Shown one piece after another: positions 59,645-64,000 of a stretch of DNA of 64,000 nt; position 1 is the stretch's first letter, and the number at the start of each line of letters is the position of its first letter. A program made the translations under genes and the position numbers. The notes beneath the pieces were generated by a model. The model was not told where the DNA came from and did no database searches. It saw nothing but the letters and a program-made list of their open reading frames with translations. Location of the stretch: NCBI GenBank assembly GCA_022791635.1, contig JAAVZL010000023.1:1-64000 (forward strand), written 5' to 3'. This DNA is from Lachnospiraceae bacterium. Its GTDB lineage: Bacteria > Bacillota > Clostridia > Lachnospirales > Lachnospiraceae.

Positions 59645-62344
59645 TCAGATCCCTTTCTCCGGCTCAGAAGCCTGAGAAAAATCAATAGAAATCTCATTTT
59701 TCTTCATAAACAGCAGGCCAAAAGATCCCGACCCGCAATTACATGCAATGGCCGCCGAAGCCTTCTGCAGATACACCCGTTCAAAAGGACAATACTGCTT
59801 CACCAGCTTCTGAATGTAAGCAATGCTTCTGTCCTCCAGCCCGGCATATGTAATAAACAAAATCCGCCGATCAATATTTCTTGCATCCAAAAATACTCTC
59901 CGCACATAATGCTTGATCATATGGACAAAATCCCCCATCTCCATACCGCGCACAACCATTTTGCTCTTCTTAAGCTCAATGACAGGATGCAACAGCAGGG
60001 CGTCACAGATAACCTGCGTCTGCTTAGGGATCTGTCCCGCCTGGCACATGGAATGGGTACTGTTTATGATAAAGGCAGAAGAAATATAGCGTCCAAGCTC
60101 ATTCACCAGCCTCACAATCTCCGCTTTTGAGGCATGCTTTTCCGCCATGGAAGCGGCATAGAGCACAATCAGTCCCAGGCTGCTGGAGAGATGTCCGGAA
60201 TCCAGCACCGTCACATTTTCAAAGGATTTGGCCGCCTCCAGGGCATTGTAATACCCCTGGCTTGCATGCTTTGCCATAGTAATATGGATCACGTTCTGGG
60301 CTTCCGTCAGCTTCTCCGCAAAAAACCGCTCGTAGTCCTCCACTCCCGGCGCCTCCGAACGAGCGTTTTGTCCTTCCGACATATGCAGCAGCAGCTCCTC
60401 TGCTTTCAGCTCCACCTCATCCAGGAAGCGTCCTTTATCCGTGCGCACATAATAGGGGCATACGGAAATGCCAAATTCCTTTCGCAGAGACTCCGGAAGG
60501 TCGCAAACGCTGTCCGTTGTAACCATAACGGACAAACGCTGTGTCTGCTCAAAGATCAGGATATCCTTTCCAATCTCCGACAGCTCCGCTTCCTCTGTCA
60601 AATTCACCAGCTTCTTGGGCAGAAGGCTCAGCACCGCCGCCTCAAGAAGGGCGCCGCTTACCGGCTTTGCCAGATAGCCGCTAAAGCCCTCCTTCCGGTA
60701 AAGAAGCTGATTGTCGCTTCCCGCATTGGCCGTAAGGGCAATGACAGGGGAGCTCTGGCACAGACCTCCCGGCTGTGTGCGCAGTTTGTGGAGACACTGG
60801 ATTCCATCCATACCCGGCATCAAATGATCCATCAAAATCACATCGTAATGCTGTTCCTGGGTCTTTCTGAGACATTCTGTACCGCTTAAGGCCGTATCAA
60901 GCTGAACCCTTGTATCCATAAGCAGCTTACGCACCACCATAAGATTCATCTCATTATCGTCCACCACAAGAATATGGGCCTCCGGCGCCTCAAAGCTTTT
61001 CTGATACTGCTCTCCCTCATGAACCCTTGACCGGGAAGCCAGCGTAAAGGTGCCCAGCTCCTTATCATCCACAATATCCTGCTCCAGCATGACAATAAAG
61101 GTGGACCCCTTGGTGTAAACGCTGTTGACGCTGATCTCGCCGCCCATCAGCTCTACCAGCTGATGCACAATGCTTAATCCAAGCCCCGTGCCCTCAATGT
61201 GACGGTTTTTCTCCTGATCGACCCGCTTAAAGGCATTGAAAATATAGGGAATACTCTCCTTTTTTACTCCCTGGCCCGTATCCTCCACCATGTACCACAC
61301 ACGCACCCTGTTAAGCCCCAGACGTTCACAGCGGGCAGATAACGTAATAGACCCCTCGTTGGTGTACTTCAGGGCATTATTCAGCAAATTGATCAAGACC
61401 TGCTTAATACGCACCTCGTCACCACAGAGCATACTCGGAATGGAGGAATCCACATGAAGCCGGAATTCCAGTCCCTTTTCCTTCGCCTTGAGCCAAATCA
61501 TATTGACAATCTCTGAGAAAAGCTCTCCCGTCTCATAGGAAACATTTACAATCTCCATTTTCCCGGATTTAATCTTGGACAGATCGAGGATATCATTGAT
61601 GAGCGTAAGCAGTATTTTACTGGCGCCCTGAATATTCCTTGCATTCTCCGCCACTTCCTCAGAAATATCACCTCTTAAAATGATCTCATTCAGGCCGATG
61701 ATGGTGTTGATGGGGGTACGGATCTCATGGCTCATACTGGCAAAAAAATGATTCTCCGCCTCATTGAGCTCTTCGATCTCCTTCTTCTGCTGCAGGGAAA
61801 GCTCATTTTCCTCCTCGTAAAGCTTGTTTAAAAACATCATCATCACACTGGTGAGCACTCCCACCATAATGACCGAGACTGCGGAATCAAAGAAGGAATG
61901 GCGCTGGGTGTTCCGGGCAGCCAGCTCCGGATAATAAAAGGCCAGATAGTAGCATGCCAGGGTCTCCAGGGCACAGAGCAGGAAAAATCCGCCCTTTCTC
62001 CTCCCCTCCAGAGCAATACTGATGTAAACAAAGCAGAGCACAAACCACTCTGGCATTCCGCTGTAAAATCCTCCCGCCGTAAAAAAGCTCACGGGAAACA
62101 GCACAAGAAGCAAAACGGCAATGATGGTAGCTCCTCTGTTGATACATTCTTTTTTAATGCTGAGCCTGACAACCAATGCCATGGTTACAAGGCCAACCGC
62201 CAACAGCAGCATATTTACAAGGTTTCTGCCCAGGGGCAGGATAAAAATCAATGCAAGCATGCAGATGCTTGTGACCACGCGAAACATGCGCTCTCGCAGG
62301 CTGATCCTATGGTCAAAGATGATTTCAAACCATTTTTGCAACAC
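59645..62344 (-). CDS. Hybrid histidine kinase with receiver and C-terminal DegV domain
   Basis: This 899-residue protein combines five parts. There are six or so membrane helices (about 20-175); a dimerisation helix with phospho-acceptor His206 in SHEIRTP; a HATPase domain (about 308-425, DTGQG and GTGLGLS); a receiver (about 456-575, acceptor Asp506 in ILMDHLMP); and a DegV domain (about 605-895). The DegV part has VTTDSVCDLPESLRKEFGI, LDSGHLSSSLG and CGSGSFGLLF, as in fatty-acid-binding FakB proteins. GTG start with AGGGGG upstream, 12 bp after the neighbouring kinase. The architecture is unfamiliar to me, and the lipid-sensing role is inference. Confidence 0.85.
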   Translation of the reverse strand: MLQKWFEIIFDHRISLRERMFRVVTSICMLALIFILPLGRNLVNMLLLAVGLVTMALVVRLSIKKECINRGATIIAVLLLVLFPVSFFTAGGFYSGMPEWFVLCFVYISIALEGRRKGGFFLLCALETLACYYLAFYYPELAARNTQRHSFFDSAVSVIMVGVLTSVMMMFLNKLYEEENELSLQQKKEIEELNEAENHFFASMSHEIRTPINTIIGLNEIILRGDISEEVAENARNIQGASKILLTLINDILDLSKIKSGKMEIVNVSYETGELFSEIVNMIWLKAKEKGLEFRLHVDSSIPSMLCGDEVRIKQVLINLLNNALKYTNEGSITLSARCERLGLNRVRVWYMVEDTGQGVKKESIPYIFNAFKRVDQEKNRHIEGTGLGLSIVHQLVELMGGEISVNSVYTKGSTFIVMLEQDIVDDKELGTFTLASRSRVHEGEQYQKSFEAPEAHILVVDDNEMNLMVVRKLLMDTRVQLDTALSGTECLRKTQEQHYDVILMDHLMPGMDGIQCLHKLRTQPGGLCQSSPVIALTANAGSDNQLLYRKEGFSGYLAKPVSGALLEAAVLSLLPKKLVNLTEEAELSEIGKDILIFEQTQRLSVMVTTDSVCDLPESLRKEFGISVCPYYVRTDKGRFLDEVELKAEELLLHMSEGQNARSEAPGVEDYERFFAEKLTEAQNVIHITMAKHASQGYYNALEAAKSFENVTVLDSGHLSSSLGLIVLYAASMAEKHASKAEIVRLVNELGRYISSAFIINSTHSMCQAGQIPKQTQVICDALLLHPVIELKKSKMVVRGMEMGDFVHMIKHYVRRVFLDARNIDRRILFITYAGLEDRSIAYIQKLVKQYCPFERVYLQKASAAIACNCGSGSFGLLFMKKNEISIDFSQASEPEKGI

Positions 62345-62356
62345 TTCTTGATCCCC

Positions 62357-64000
62357 CTATTCCAGTTCCTGAATGCTCCTGCAGACCTTATCATAGGCCT
62401 CCAAAAGCTCGGAATGATTCTGCCGGATGTATTCCGTGTCTCCGTTTCGCCCTGCCTGCTCCAGGGCTCTTGCCTTCTCGGAGAGCTCTTCCGCTCCGAT
62501 GGTCAGTGAGGTGCTCTTTAAAGCATGAGCCTTAATGGCATAGTCTCCCCAGCTTTCGGAAGTATATAAAGCCTCAAGTTCCGTCTTCTTTCCCTCACTC
62601 TGTTCCGCAAAGGTCTGAAGCATCTCCAGGTAAAATTCCTTCTCTCCACAGCAGTACTCCAGCCCCAGCCTTACATTCATGCCTGCCTCCACAAGGGGGG
62701 TAAGCTGCAGAAGGGAGAGACCCTCCGGGGACTCCTCTTTCGGCACAGGCGCTTCCTTATGTACCGGTTTTTCCTGCACAGCCTTCTGCTTTACGGCCTC
62801 TTTGCGTACCGGCTCCTCCTTGTGAGCAGCTTTGGAGGCCGCCTCCTTTTTGGGCTGTGCTTCCACGCCGTACTGAATGGCTTCCTCCGGCAGAACCTTG
62901 CGCAGCACCCTCTCCAGAACGGAGCGCTCAATGGGTTTGGGAATAAATTCCGTGAACCCTTCATGGCGGAACATTTCTCTGGCGCCGCTGATGGTATTGG
63001 CCGTCAGCGCCAACACCGGCAGCTCCTGATACATGCCGTTGTTCATCTCACGGATGCGCCGCAGCGTCTCCACGCCGTCAAAGCCCGGCATCATGTGATC
63101 CAGGAAGATCACATCGTAATCATTTTCATCCAGACGCTTTACGGCCTCCCTTCCGCTTGAACAGGTATCCACGTCAATGCCATAGCTGCCCAGAACGCCC
63201 TTGGCCACTACGAGATTCATCTCCTCGTCATCAACAGCCAAAGCCTTAATGCCTGTGCAGGAGAAGGGTCTGCGGCCATCCATTCCCACAATTCCGCTTT
63301 CTTCCATATCACCGTTCAACAAATTTGCCACAGAAAGAGCGGAAAAGGGCTTGTGCAGTACCAAAAGCCGGCTGCTCCTGTCTAAGACAAAATCCCGATC
63401 CGCAATCACAACCACCCGAAGCTTATTTACAAGCTCCTCATAGTAATCACGATTCTCCTCATATTCCGCCTGAGCGATAAATACATGGGTCAGCGTATGG
63501 TTGCTCTGCAGCTTAAGCAGTCCGTCAAAGTTGTGGGCCTGATAGCCCTCTATGCCAAGTCCCTCCACCAGGTGCAAAATCATCCTGTCGTAGTATTCCT
63601 TCACCTCTTCACAGCTGTATTTCTCCGGCCGGAAATAGCAGGCAATACAAAGCTTATCGGCATTGGCAACCACAATGGACGGGGAATCATCCGCCACGCC
63701 CTGGGGAATGGTAATATGAGCCTCCAGACCCTCATTCTTCTTGCTGGCAAAATGGATAAATCCGCCCATGGAGTTGAGAAGTCCTCTGGCAATGGGAATT
63801 CCCAGGCCCAGCCCTCCCGCAAAGCGGCTGCTCCCGGAATCTGCCTGGTAAAAATCGTCAAACATCTGATTGAGCTGAGCATCCGTCATGCCAATGCCCG
63901 TATCATAGATATCGATAACCAGATTTACCCCGTAGCTCTCCTTCCGGCATTCGATACAGAGATGAATCCCTCCCTCTTCCGTAAACTTAACGGAATTTTC
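62357..64000 (-). CDS. Hybrid histidine kinase with receiver(s) and HPt domain, N-terminus outside window
   Basis: At least 547 residues are visible, starting inside the HATPase domain (ENSVKFTEEGG, DTGIGM, GLGLGIPIARG). A degenerate receiver-like region follows, then a true receiver (acceptor Asp in FLDHMMPGFDG), a Lys/Glu/Pro-rich linker with repeated KEEP/KEAP units and an HPt domain with the histidine in KAHALKSTSLTIG. It lies directly upstream of the kinase-DegV gene and could pass phosphate to or from it. The sensor part lies beyond the window edge. Confidence 0.88.
   Translation of the reverse strand, partial: ENSVKFTEEGGIHLCIECRKESYGVNLVIDIYDTGIGMTDAQLNQMFDDFYQADSGSSRFAGGLGLGIPIARGLLNSMGGFIHFASKKNEGLEAHITIPQGVADDSPSIVVANADKLCIACYFRPEKYSCEEVKEYYDRMILHLVEGLGIEGYQAHNFDGLLKLQSNHTLTHVFIAQAEYEENRDYYEELVNKLRVVVIADRDFVLDRSSRLLVLHKPFSALSVANLLNGDMEESGIVGMDGRRPFSCTGIKALAVDDEEMNLVVAKGVLGSYGIDVDTCSSGREAVKRLDENDYDVIFLDHMMPGFDGVETLRRIREMNNGMYQELPVLALTANTISGAREMFRHEGFTEFIPKPIERSVLERVLRKVLPEEAIQYGVEAQPKKEAASKAAHKEEPVRKEAVKQKAVQEKPVHKEAPVPKEESPEGLSLLQLTPLVEAGMNVRLGLEYCCGEKEFYLEMLQTFAEQSEGKKTELEALYTSESWGDYAIKAHALKSTSLTIGAEELSEKARALEQAGRNGDTEYIRQNHSELLEAYDKVCRSIQELE

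Noticed and set aside
59428..59697. Open frame of 89 codons over the symporter leader
   Set aside because: It covers the glycine aptamer and has no support as a protein.
1..64000. tRNA, rRNA or an intact insertion sequence
   Set aside because: No conserved tRNA/rRNA stretches or transposase genes were recognised on either strand by reading; a tRNA scan could not be run.

Overview
The window looks like a chromosomal segment of a spore-forming Clostridia bacterium, most likely Lachnospiraceae or a close relative. The grounds are spoIIGA, sigE and sigG, an FMN-type enoyl reductase (FabK), a MraZ-led division cluster, a glycine riboswitch before an alanine/glycine symporter, and AGGAGG-type ribosome sites throughout. 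No rRNA, tRNA, CRISPR array or intact transposase was seen.

Layout. 1-3.6 kb: the end of an Rpn-type nuclease gene, then an ABC exporter with its own repressor-like regulator and two matching operators. 3.7-6.9 kb: a membrane protein and a PAS/winged-helix regulator. 7-16.7 kb: one long minus-strand fatty-acid operon (acpP-fabK-fabD-fabG-fabF-accB-fabZ-accC-accD-accA), followed by an acyl-CoA synthetase. 16.9-20.7 kb: sigG, then an ECF sigma factor with a membrane-anchored beta-propeller protein. 21-30.7 kb: an AT-rich accessory stretch with a secreted MORN protein, broken HipA and ParE genes, a surface-glycan remnant (cytidylyltransferase, aldolase fusion, acyltransferase, HAD phosphatase, class V aminotransferase, plus decayed oxidoreductase and flippase) and a HigBA-type toxin-antitoxin pair. 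30.8-46.5 kb: the division/wall cluster read on the minus strand from mraZ to ftsZ, then spoIIGA-sigE. 46.6-51.4 kb: DedA, YchF, a PEBP protein, an aldo/keto reductase and a truncated MerR gene. 51.7-56.8 kb: pyrH-frr-uppS-cdsA-dxr-rseP. 57-64 kb: a HAD hydrolase, the riboswitch-controlled symporter, and two large hybrid histidine kinases, one ending in a DegV lipid-binding domain.

The most unusual signals are not single genes. First, a family of large imperfect palindromes (eight copies, about 60-218 bp) sits between genes. They share a core, but several have outer arms that are unique to the locus and still self-complementary. Around the three long copies the flanking genes show a strong strand-asymmetric composition (G/T-rich on one strand), and its sign follows the orientation of the palindrome. 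Second, two unrelated small inverted-repeat elements carry perfect 8-bp target duplications, so they are MITE-like; one split an ATPase gene remnant. Third, there is a kinase-receiver-DegV fusion. Fourth, there is an unusual CMP-activation module with an aldolase fused to a MAF-like domain.

Start codons were chosen by ribosome-site position and family length. Several differ from the longest open frame, sometimes because the longer frame runs into a palindrome.
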